Origin: a virus
Strand: one strand, 5' to 3'
Length of the DNA stretch: 34,771 nucleotides
IMG/VR virus record: IMGVR_UViG_3300021376_000186
Location: 1 to 34,771 of that record
Below are positions 5,051-10,378 of the stretch, piece after piece. The position numbers and the translations under genes were made by a program. The first letter of the stretch is position 1; each line of letters starts with the position of its first letter. The notes under the pieces were generated by a model. It saw only the letters and a list, made by a program, of their open reading frames with translations. It was not told the origin of the DNA and searched no databases.

Positions 5051-5277
5051 TGAGAAGTTGTTACGGCGCTGGATTATTGACCGGATTCGTCCTTGGGATG
5101 CTCTTTTCAATTGCTTCACATATACTAGATGAACTGAAACCACCCCAGAAGGGGGTGGAACCACCCCGATTTAGGGTGGTTGACAAGTATGCAGGGTGTG
5201 ATATTGTTCGTTGGGAACCTCAAGGTTACGCCGAGTACAAATTCTTCCTTTATTGCGGAAAGACAAATGACAATTGA
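5050..5277 (+). CDS. single-pass membrane protein (75 aa)
   Basis: Residues about 6-26 (GAGLLTGFVLGMLFSIAS and beyond) form a clear transmembrane helix after a short N-terminus. The remainder (KPPQKGVEPPRFRVVDKYAG onward) is a soluble tail with two cysteines in the last 27 residues. The ATG overlaps the preceding stop by one base. Two hairpin-forming inverted repeats lie inside the codons for the KPPQKGVEPPRFRVV region. Size and topology could suit a small inner-membrane effector, but no function is known. Confidence 0.65.
   Translation: MRSCYGAGLLTGFVLGMLFSIASHILDELKPPQKGVEPPRFRVVDKYAGCDIVRWEPQGYAEYKFFLYCGKTNDN
5139..5181 (+). repeat. tandem inverted repeats inside a gene
   Basis: CCACCCC (5140-5146) pairs with GGGGTGG (5152-5158), and AACCACCC (5159-5166) pairs perfectly with GGGTGGTT (5174-5181). 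The four arms are near-identical in sequence, so alternative pairings between the two hairpins are possible. No T-run follows. Confidence 0.75.
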
Positions 5278-5443
5278 AGTTAAGGGACTTGAAGATGGTG
5301 GCCTTGAGATTTTGTGGGATCCAGATGATCCAATTGAATGTGCTTTAAATGATTGGACGGCGGAGATGTTCATAACTGCTATACTAGAGGAAGCTAATAA
5401 AGTCATTGCCGAGCATGAGATACAAGCTCAGAGCGATTCTTGA
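5267..5443 (+). CDS. small acidic hypothetical protein (58 aa)
   Basis: The ATG at 5267 gives MTIEVKGLEDGGLEILWDPD and a helical second half (AEMFITAILEEANKVIAEHE), 58 residues. It overlaps the stop of the membrane-protein gene by 11 bases, with GGAAAG as ribosome site. An upstream ATG at 5180 would extend it across the previous gene and is less likely. The two-part layout (short beta unit, then an amphipathic helix) is common in small phage regulators. No family recognised. Confidence 0.65.
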   Translation: MTIEVKGLEDGGLEILWDPDDPIECALNDWTAEMFITAILEEANKVIAEHEIQAQSDS

Positions 5444-5585
5444 AGACTACCTCGAGAGGGGCGTCCAGCATGGTATTAGACGTGCGTATAAGCACTCGGA
5501 CAGTCCTACAGAAGGTCACTTAGTCGATGAGATTCTATCGGCTATCTGGCTTGAGCTGGATAGTAAGTTCGATATTGATGAGTAA
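5415..5585 (+). CDS. small conserved cyanophage-like protein (56 aa)
   Basis: Frame-shifted by one base from the gene before and overlapping it by 29 bases, this ORF encodes MRYKLRAILEDYLERGVQHG, IRRAYKHSDSPTEGHLVDEI and a C-terminal ELDSKFDIDE. It is 56 residues of two amphipathic helices with alternating charge, the sort of protein I associate with cyanophage early regions. It is the last gene of the chain that begins at 4089. The -10 box of the riboswitch transcript lies 5 bases after its stop. Confidence 0.6.
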   Translation: MRYKLRAILEDYLERGVQHGIRRAYKHSDSPTEGHLVDEILSAIWLELDSKFDIDE

Positions 5586-5589
5586 ACGG

Positions 5590-5595
5590 TATAAT
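5590..5595 (+). promoter_or_regulatory. -10 box for the riboswitch transcript
   Basis: A consensus TATAAT stands about 17 bases before the riboswitch P1 stem, as expected for a transcript starting near 5602. The -35 (GTTCGA at the 17-base spacing) is poor. Confidence 0.55.
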
Positions 5596-5611
5596 AGGTT
5601 ACGTTCACCCC

Positions 5612-5697
5612 TATTGGGGCGGAAGTAAGCCGACGCGGAACGGATCGTTCATTCGCTATTCGGAAACAGCGAACGCACACGCCGACTGAAGGAACGC
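5612..5697 (+). promoter_or_regulatory. glutamine riboswitch (glnA / downstream-peptide class)
   Basis: The diagnostic elements occur in order: P1 5' strand CGTTC (5612-5616), P2 CCCC-TATT-GGGG (5618-5629), the conserved CGGAAGTAAG right after it, and CTGAAGGAACG closing P1 (5686-5696). The segment between carries an extra hairpin (TTCGCT / AGCGAA). Known family biology: these RNAs bind L-glutamine and occur in cyanobacteria and cyanophages upstream of nitrogen-metabolism genes or short peptide genes. The P3 pairing does not resolve cleanly by eye, which fits the downstream-peptide subtype better than classic glnA. The gene it controls starts 28 bases downstream. Confidence 0.85.
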
Positions 5698-5724
5698 TCT
5701 TTAACCCTGTTAAGGAGATTCGTC

Positions 5725-5877
5725 ATGTCGATTGCCACTTATCGTGGTGTCAAATACGACATCAGCGTGCCCAAGGAAGAGTACAAAGCATGGTGGAATC
5801 AAATCCATCATGATGCTTCTCGTCATCTGGTCTACCGTGGACAGGACTATCGTCCCTGTCAAACCTCTAAGTCGTAG
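5725..5877 (+). CDS. YRG-motif peptide under glutamine riboswitch (50 aa)
   Basis: Translation gives MSIATYRGVKYDISVPKEEY, a central AWWNQIHHD, then LVYRGQDYRP near the end, 50 residues. Two YRG-x-x-Y motifs, one at each end, are typical of the cyanobacterial DUF4278 group. As I recall, that domain also occurs in PirA, a small protein that binds PII and controls arginine synthesis, but I cannot confirm homology from sequence alone. AAGGAG lies 8 bases before the ATG. The riboswitch upstream makes expression depend on glutamine, so a role in host nitrogen control during infection is the leading inference. Confidence 0.75.
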   Translation: MSIATYRGVKYDISVPKEEYKAWWNQIHHDASRHLVYRGQDYRPCQTSKS

Positions 5878-5884
5878 CATCTGC

Positions 5885-5890
5885 TACAAT
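5885..5890 (+). promoter_or_regulatory. putative -10 element, GCTACAAT
   Basis: TACAAT in the GCTACAAT context lies 20 bases before the ATG at 5910, the same distance class as the box before the gene at 40. No convincing -35 element. Confidence 0.35.
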
Positions 5891-5909
5891 ACACAGGTTG
5901 GAGACCGCT

Positions 5910-6062
5910 ATGGCCGAACTCGTTCTCATCTAAAAACAACTCAAAAAACAGCAGAAAATCGAAGCTCACGTTTATCTGCGTTGGCAGCTAGCAATGGAGC
6001 AAACAAATGCCTCGTCTAAAACGCTGGGAGAGGCCTTCAGAAGCTCCCAGGCGCAACGATAA
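5910..6062 (+). pseudogene. small gene with in-frame stop at codon 8
   Basis: GGAG lies 7 bases before the ATG at 5910. The frame reads MAELVLI, then TAA at 5931-5933, then continues in the same frame as KQLKKQQKIEAHVYLRWQLA, MEQTNASSKTLGEAF and RSSQAQR to a TAA at 6060. The downstream part reads as a proper amphipathic helix, so one sense codon (for example TAC or TAT) seems to have become TAA. Options are a recent nonsense mutation, readthrough, reinitiation at the internal ATG, or a sequence error. Confidence 0.5.
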
Positions 6063-6354
6063 AAGCCGTCAGGCATCAGCGCGTCTAAGGCAGATCAAGA
6101 AAGCTACAAAAGCCCAAATGAAGCGACTCCGTGAAAAGGGTCGCTTTTTTTTGGTATCCAAGCTTATGAACCCAGATAAACAAAGAAATAAAATGAAAAA
6201 AGCTCTTTGCGGAGCCCAAGAGGCTCTTAGCAGAGAGGATGCATTGAAATACCTGAAAAAATATGAAAAAGCATTTCAAAAACTAAATAACGGAGTAAGT
6301 ATCAAAGATAAATCTTCTTACGACAATAGAAATCATAACTGCTCGGCAGAATAA
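6007..6354 (+). CDS. basic hypothetical protein (115 aa)
   Basis: The N-terminal 50 residues are strikingly basic (MPRLKRWERPSEAPRRNDKS, ARLRQIKKATKAQMKRLREK), the rest helical (EDALKYLKKYEKAFQKL). GGAG lies 8 bases before the ATG at 6007. The ORF overlaps the interrupted gene at 5910 by 56 bases. A terminator-like hairpin with eight T sits inside its codons 39-49, so the true gene may instead start at the ATG at 6169, with no ribosome site, as the first gene of the virion operon. Nucleic-acid binding by the basic part is possible. No family recognised. Confidence 0.5.
   Translation: MPRLKRWERPSEAPRRNDKSRQASARLRQIKKATKAQMKRLREKGRFFLVSKLMNPDKQRNKMKKALCGAQEALSREDALKYLKKYEKAFQKLNNGVSIKDKSSYDNRNHNCSAE
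6121..6152 (+). terminator. Rho-independent terminator or intragenic attenuator
   Basis: AAGCGAC pairs with GTCGCTT (6121-6127 with 6140-6146), with an additional CC/GG pair inside, and is followed by eight T (6145-6152). By form it ends the riboswitch transcript, but it lies within the open frame that starts at 6007. Confidence 0.65.
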
Positions 6355-6372
6355 CCTAGACATAAAGCCCCA

Positions 6373-6876
6373 ATGGCCAGTCCTCTGCTTAGTTACGCAA
6401 ATACGAGGCTGAGGATTGTTGCATCTAGCACGGTAACAGTTGTTTCGGGTAGACCTACGGAGACACCTGGGGATGTCTACTTGATTAAATGTTTTCTAAA
6501 AAGAGCTCAATACAAAGGTGTTTCATCTGGATCGAGGAAAGTCCCGCTACCTGCTGAACTTGGTGGTTTAATGATGCCGGGCGCCGCTGGCGATCAGTTT
6601 TACTATCGAGGTTATGCATTACAAAAAGCTATTATCACCACTGGTTTTGCCTGGCAAACAGATAATTTGAAGTCAATCAAATTTACAGATATCACAGCGC
6701 AAGAAACATTTCTCCTGCCTGGAATGCAAGTACAGATGAAACTTGGTAATGATCCATTAATGAATGGTATTATTGAGCGATCTAGTGGCGTATTTGGCGG
6801 TTTGGGTATTGATCAAATTATTTATCCAAATATTGGTGGAGTCGAAATTCAAATCAAGGGTGGAGAATTAGAGTAA
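6373..6876 (+). CDS. putative head-closure / neck protein (167 aa)
   Basis: A beta-rich protein of 167 residues with a Gly-rich C-terminal half (GIIERSSGVFGGLGIDQIIY) and no membrane segment. It lies directly upstream of an HK97-gp10-like gene and the tail chaperones, where siphoviruses encode head-tail joining proteins, and its size suits one. That call rests on position only; no signature residues are recognised. There is no ribosome binding site before the ATG, as for many structural genes here. The next gene starts with GTG two bases after its stop. Confidence 0.5.
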   Translation: MASPLLSYANTRLRIVASSTVTVVSGRPTETPGDVYLIKCFLKRAQYKGVSSGSRKVPLPAELGGLMMPGAAGDQFYYRGYALQKAIITTGFAWQTDNLKSIKFTDITAQETFLLPGMQVQMKLGNDPLMNGIIERSSGVFGGLGIDQIIYPNIGGVEIQIKGGELE

Positions 6877-6878
6877 TT

Positions 6879-7436
6879 GTGGCTAAATCGATAAACGCAA
6901 ATAGCATAATCAAAAGCTTAAAAAAATTAAACACAATATTTGAAACAGTTGAGAAAACAGGTAAAACCCATACATCCCGACTAGAGATAAGCACAAGAAC
7001 GGAAGGAGAAGAGGTCTTTGAGTTAATAAAAAAGTTTCCTTATGAAGCTAGAAAAGCTTACAAGTTAGCACTTGAAGTTACTGCAAACGATTTAGCTGCT
7101 TCGCTAGATGAAGCGATGGAATCAAGTGTATGGCGATGGAATGATGATACCAGGGATATAATTGATACCGGTGATTTAAGGGATTCACAGAAAGTTGAGG
7201 TTGACGAGAATGGTATTATTATCAGATACAGAGAAGAATATGCTGCTATTGTTCATTATGGAGGCTATATCGAGTCTGGACTCAATCCTGCTGTTCTTAT
7301 TTATTATCCGGCTCGGCCATGGATTGAGGCTGTACTAACAGGGAATGGCCCAGTAGAAAAATTTGATGTCAGGAAAGAGCTCGAGGAGAATTTACTTGAG
7401 TTTTTAGGGAAAAGTATTTTAGGTAAATCACGCTAG
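6879..7436 (+). CDS. HK97-gp10-like tail completion protein (185 aa)
   Basis: The C-terminal half has YAAIVHYGGYIESG followed by YYPARPWIEAVL. A VHYGG turn and a (P)ARPWI/F segment about 25 residues later are the hallmarks of the HK97 gp10-type tail completion proteins, which cap the tail tube before it joins the head. The family is usually 110-190 residues, so the length is normal. The helical N-terminus (SIIKSLKKLNTIFETVEKTG) is an extra. Start is GTG at 6879. Its place just before the tail chaperone is conserved in siphoviruses. Confidence 0.75.
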   Translation: MAKSINANSIIKSLKKLNTIFETVEKTGKTHTSRLEISTRTEGEEVFELIKKFPYEARKAYKLALEVTANDLAASLDEAMESSVWRWNDDTRDIIDTGDLRDSQKVEVDENGIIIRYREEYAAIVHYGGYIESGLNPAVLIYYPARPWIEAVLTGNGPVEKFDVRKELEENLLEFLGKSILGKSR

Positions 7437-7444
7437 GAATACTA
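7434..7444 (+). promoter_or_regulatory. TAGGAATA-like intergenic motif before tail chaperone
   Basis: TAGGAATACTA overlaps the stop of the preceding gene and lies 20 bases before the chaperone start. It is one of six similar intergenic sequences (consensus TAGGAATAATA) that precede structural genes. Confidence 0.35.
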
Positions 7445-7463
7445 TTTCGCTTTTTAAAAGAAA

Positions 7464-7991
7464 ATGGCAAAACTTCCTTTTATCGTTGAGCCCAAATCAA
7501 AGCCCGTCTTAACAAAAATCGGGAATGATGAAATTGGTATTTTCGAAATCGAAAGACGAGGATACTTGACCGTCTCGGAGAAGACTTTTGTTGATAGCTT
7601 TACTCAGTCTAGTGGGATCTTGAAGGATATTGTAAAAATTTCGAATCAAGTATCCTTGTTAATGAAAATGGGTCGCGACGAGGCCTATAATCTTGTTGTT
7701 AGAGTTTTAAGTGGAAACACTGAGACCAAGAACGAGAAAGCTGTAGCAGAAAGATATGAAGTTGAAATTGCTGAGATGACATCCAATATGGCTGAGATGC
7801 AATCAAAGAGGGCACTTGCTGTAGCAACCGTATTATTACAGAGTCGAGTTGATTCGGAATGGGAATTTCAAGATACTTTAGGTTTAGAACCTCAGATAGT
7901 AGAGGAGCTTTGTTCGTTGTACGATTTGGAAGAGTCTAAGATCAAACCGGAGCAACCCGAGACCCTGGCACAAGAAATACTGGGAAAGTAG
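7464..7991 (+). CDS. tail assembly chaperone, short form (gpG-like, 175 aa)
   Basis: An acidic, helical protein of 175 residues placed between the tail completion gene and the tail tube/tape-measure genes, where gpG-like chaperones lie. Its last codons are CTG GGA AAG TAG, which contain the slippery heptamer GGGAAAG used by phage lambda G-T, and the -1 frame is open from there into the next ORF. Most ribosomes would stop here and give the short form, which coats the tape measure during tail assembly. No enzyme motif. Start ATG at 7464 lacks a strong ribosome site. Confidence 0.8.
   Translation: MAKLPFIVEPKSKPVLTKIGNDEIGIFEIERRGYLTVSEKTFVDSFTQSSGILKDIVKISNQVSLLMKMGRDEAYNLVVRVLSGNTETKNEKAVAERYEVEIAEMTSNMAEMQSKRALAVATVLLQSRVDSEWEFQDTLGLEPQIVEELCSLYDLEESKIKPEQPETLAQEILGK
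7982..7988 (+). other. programmed -1 ribosomal frameshift site GGGAAAG
   Basis: In the zero frame the heptamer reads G GGA AAG and is followed at once by TAG. Slippage by one base gives GGG AAA and then GTA GAA TCA in the frame of the following ORF, which has no stop until 8618. The heptamer is identical to that of lambda G-T. The downstream ORF lacks an ATG until far inside, which supports frameshifting as its means of expression. Confidence 0.85.
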
Positions 7992-8620
7992 AATCAGGTG
8001 AATACGGAGAGCCAATTGATTTCTCTGAAATCTATTGGTTTTTGAAATTCACCTTCCCAGGCGATACGGAGTTTACATTTGAGAGATACGGCGAATTACC
8101 ATATATCTATGTCTTAGAGGCATATGAAAATGGATTGAGAATAAATAGAAAAAATCTTCACTACTATGAAGCGCCACACGCTCTTCAGACATCTATACTT
8201 GCCAATATTAATAGAGATCCTAAAAAGAATCGCAAACCCTTTTCTTTTGAGGATTTCTGTATGTATTTATCTTTAGAGGATAGAGATATTCCAAGTTCTG
8301 AATTCGGATCAGCGGCAATGGTGTTGATCGAAAAAAGAATCTTTCCATCATGGGCTTTATTTGCATACAAAGATCTTAAGAGTGCAGCCTCTGGGCTGCC
8401 GCCAGATGTCCTTGCTTATTTGTCAGATGATATTATTATTTTGGCTCCACAGATTTCCGAAGGTTCTGTTAAAGGTATGATGATAGCAATGCAAAAAGCA
8501 TCTGGAAAATTAAGATATCTGGAATCACCCTGTCATAAACAAGTAATCATTAAAGTACCAAAGTTTGACGGTAAATTTTATTGTTGTGAAAATGTAGTGA
8601 TTGAATTAATTACTGGTTAG
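7988..8620 (+). CDS. tail assembly chaperone extension (T-like, 210 aa, made by frameshift)
   Basis: This is the -1 frame continuation of the gene at 7464. The fusion would have 175 + 210 = 385 residues. The junction reads KVESGEYGEPIDFSEIYWFL and runs smoothly into KFTFPGDTEFTFERYGELPY, so the region before the TTG at 8042 is coding. In lambda the T part recruits the tail tube protein onto the G-coated tape measure, and the same role is inferred here. The extension includes a helical middle and two cysteines near the end. Its last 11 bases overlap the convergent HNH gene. Confidence 0.8.
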   Translation, partial: VESGEYGEPIDFSEIYWFLKFTFPGDTEFTFERYGELPYIYVLEAYENGLRINRKNLHYYEAPHALQTSILANINRDPKKNRKPFSFEDFCMYLSLEDRDIPSSEFGSAAMVLIEKRIFPSWALFAYKDLKSAASGLPPDVLAYLSDDIIILAPQISEGSVKGMMIAMQKASGKLRYLESPCHKQVIIKVPKFDGKFYCCENVVIELITG

Positions 8621-8987
8621 AATTGTATTGAAGAATTTTTCCTGTATTAAGCCATTCATCAATCCTTTCTTCATTAATCAAGGAATAAAAATTTTGCAGT
8701 CTATACCAAGACCTCCAATCCAAGCTACCTTTTGAATGGTTGCATGATTTGCATGCGGGAACACAATTACTTGTTCGATCTTTACCTCCTCGGCTTTTAG
8801 GTCTAACGTGATCAACAGTTAAACTTTTCTCATCAATTGGAGGGCTGTTGCAATAAGCGCATCTGTTGTTCCATGCCTCTTTAATACTATTACGCCACAA
8901 TCGTTTGGCTTCTGTTGTTGTCATTGCCTCAAGATTAAAAAGGTATTCGAAAGCCTTCTCTCGAAGGGGAATAATCTGATTAATCAT
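8610..8987 (-). CDS. HNH homing-type endonuclease (125 aa)
   Basis: The product has CAYCNSPP (zinc pair 1), TVDHVRPKSRGG (the HNH catalytic His with preceding Asp), NCVPACKSCNHSKG (Asn, zinc pair 2 and the final H/N), the full order of a small HNH nuclease of 100-180 residues. It should cut double-stranded DNA near its own insertion site. It is encoded against the direction of all neighbouring virion genes and its 3' end invades the chaperone stop codon, as expected of a mobile, free-standing endonuclease. No intron boundary is visible. The ATG at 8987 has no clear ribosome binding site. Confidence 0.9.
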   Translation of the reverse strand: MINQIIPLREKAFEYLFNLEAMTTTEAKRLWRNSIKEAWNNRCAYCNSPPIDEKSLTVDHVRPKSRGGKDRTSNCVPACKSCNHSKGSLDWRSWYRLQNFYSLINEERIDEWLNTGKILQYNSNQ

Positions 8988-9000
8988 TGAGCTATTGTTT

Positions 9001-9060
9001 GGACAACCACTAAGGGAGTGTAAGCAAGTGGGCTTTTCATAAGCGCTTTAGCGGTTGTCT
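9001..9060. repeat. inverted repeat with 34-base spacer upstream of HNH gene
   Basis: GACAACCACTAA (9002-9013) and TTAGCGGTTGTC (9048-9059) are inverted copies with one mismatch in 12. Between them lies AAGCGCTT, a small palindrome. The pair stands in the divergent region between the HNH gene and the next tail gene, where an operator, a hairpin or an endonuclease target could lie. Confidence 0.7.
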
Positions 9061-9111
9061 AATATATGTTTCCGGCAAATGGCACACTAAAACGCGGATT
9101 TATACTCATTA

Positions 9112-9549
9112 ATGGCTCAAAATTTTCCAACCTCGCCATTGGTGATTTATAACACCTTGGGCGCAAATACAACTTTTGTAAATAGCCTTGGCGATTATAC
9201 TTTTACTGGTGGTTCTACATCAAAAGCATTTGCGATTGTCACACCTGGCAGACCATTGCCAAACTTAGAGAATGTTACCGGTGTTGAATGTATTATTCAT
9301 GATATTGGTGACGTAAGAAGGAAAAATTATTTAACCGATAATAGCAGTCTTTTATCGACCTGGAAGGTGTTTTTAATTGCGTGGGATCCAGCATATGGTA
9401 CAAACATTAATACAAGTGCCAATATTATTCTTTCGACTTTTGCGGGATCTAAGGCAATAGAAACAGTGGCAACCTCTTCTGGCTTGACTGCGCGAGTTCA
9501 AACGCTTGTTTTGATTCCAGAAGAAGGTGCAATTAATCCAAACCCATAA
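9112..9549 (+). CDS. putative minor tail protein (145 aa)
   Basis: A beta-rich protein of 145 residues (MAQNFPTSPLVIYNTLGANT) with one cysteine, an internal IIHDIGDVRRKNYL and a loose Pro-ended tail (EEGAINPNP). It lies between chaperone and tube genes. The position suggests a tail terminator or minor tail protein; the sequence gives no clear family. The start is an ATG with no ribosome binding site, preceded by an AT-rich stretch. A long leader of the tail tube gene separates it from the next CDS. Confidence 0.5.
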   Translation: MAQNFPTSPLVIYNTLGANTTFVNSLGDYTFTGGSTSKAFAIVTPGRPLPNLENVTGVECIIHDIGDVRRKNYLTDNSSLLSTWKVFLIAWDPAYGTNINTSANIILSTFAGSKAIETVATSSGLTARVQTLVLIPEEGAINPNP

Positions 9550-9576
9550 CAGGGTAAAAAGTAGGCTACCGTCATT

Positions 9577-9587
9577 AGGAACAATAA
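9577..9587 (+). promoter_or_regulatory. TAGGAATA-like motif before tail tube
   Basis: AGGAACAATAA in the CATTAGGAACAATAA context lies in the 96-base gap before the tail tube gene. The same CATTAGGAA words precede the major capsid gene at 22417. Confidence 0.45.
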
Positions 9588-9593
9588 CTTAGT

Positions 9594-9640
9594 GGGGTGA
9601 ACCCCCCGAATTTGCACTTCGTCCGGGCAAACCGGTTTTT
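9594..9640 (+). other. two-hairpin leader of the tail tube gene
   Basis: GGGG-TGAA-CCCC (9594-9605) and CCGG-GCAAA-CCGG followed by five T (9623-9640) form two short hairpins directly upstream of the tube start. No ribosome binding site exists before the ATG at 9646. The second hairpin with its T-run could be a weak terminator of read-through transcription or a leader structure. Confidence 0.5.
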
Positions 9641-9645
9641 CACCC

Positions 9646-10299
9646 ATGGCAAATTATTCAGCCGCATTTGGCTACGACGTTTACCTGATGCCGCTGGCTT
9701 CCAGTAGCGTTGATATTGATTTTACTGGCGTTACTAGCGCCACTGGTACAACTCAGCCTGCAGCCTTTATTAAGACTGACACCACTACACTTGGCAACGG
9801 TTTAAACATCGTTCCTGCCACTGCCTCAGTTGCGTACAATGGCACGACTGGTGTTTTCACGGTTGCTGGTTCTGCGTTCAGCATGAATGGCACTGATAAG
9901 CCGGTCCGTCTGTACGGTTTAACGAACGCTGCGCTAGAGACCGATACCAGCTCCGAAGACATCATCACTTATGATGATGAAACCAAGGGTTATGCCACTT
10001 CAATTGCTACCTCCAAGACTTGGAGCATGACCCTCGAGGGTGTTGCCGACTTCCAGGATTCTGGCTATCAGATTCTCCGTCTGACTGAGCAAAATACCGT
10101 TGCCAACTCCCTGCGCGTCAAGATCGCCCGTATCGGCCCCACGGGTACTGACGAAGCCGTTTATGGCTACGGCACTCTTGAGGGTTATTCAGAGTCGATT
10201 GAGGCGGGCTCAATTGTTAGCTGGAGCGCCACACTTTCCGGCTATGGGCCTTACAAGCTTGATATTGATGCCAATCCGGCTCCGGCTCCTACTCCGTAA
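9646..10299 (+). CDS. major tail tube protein (217 aa)
   Basis: A beta-rich Thr/Gly/Ser protein of 217 residues located just before the tape-measure gene, the usual place of the tail tube subunit, and of the usual length. The middle has AKTWSMTLEGV-type strands (SKTWSMTLEGVADFQDSGYQ) seen in phage tube proteins. A Pro-Ala tail ends it (NPAPAPTP). Codon use is much richer in C and G at third positions than in neighbours, as in the capsid gene, which indicates high expression. Its own upstream motif and a strong terminator make it a single-gene unit. Expected location: stacked rings forming the tail. Confidence 0.75.
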   Translation: MANYSAAFGYDVYLMPLASSSVDIDFTGVTSATGTTQPAAFIKTDTTTLGNGLNIVPATASVAYNGTTGVFTVAGSAFSMNGTDKPVRLYGLTNAALETDTSSEDIITYDDETKGYATSIATSKTWSMTLEGVADFQDSGYQILRLTEQNTVANSLRVKIARIGPTGTDEAVYGYGTLEGYSESIEAGSIVSWSATLSGYGPYKLDIDANPAPAPTP

Positions 10300-10325
10300 C
10301 TTTCCGATCATTTTTGTATCAACTA

Positions 10326-10347
10326 CCCCGCTACGGCGGGGTTTTTT
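10326..10347 (+). terminator. Rho-independent terminator after tail tube
   Basis: CCCCGC-TACG-GCGGGG followed by six T. It ends the tail tube unit 26 bases after the stop codon and 32 bases before the tape-measure start. Confidence 0.9.
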
Positions 10348-10378
10348 GTTGGCAGACTAGCTTAGCATTTTGACCATA

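Noticed and set aside
5732-6019. 95-codon ORF over the riboswitch peptide gene
   Set aside because: It is out of frame with the peptide that has the ribosome site and YRG motifs, and its product has no sensible features.
8042-8620. Independent TTG-started gene after the tail chaperone
   Set aside because: The frame is open upstream to the slippery heptamer and the upstream part reads as protein, so a frameshift extension explains it better.
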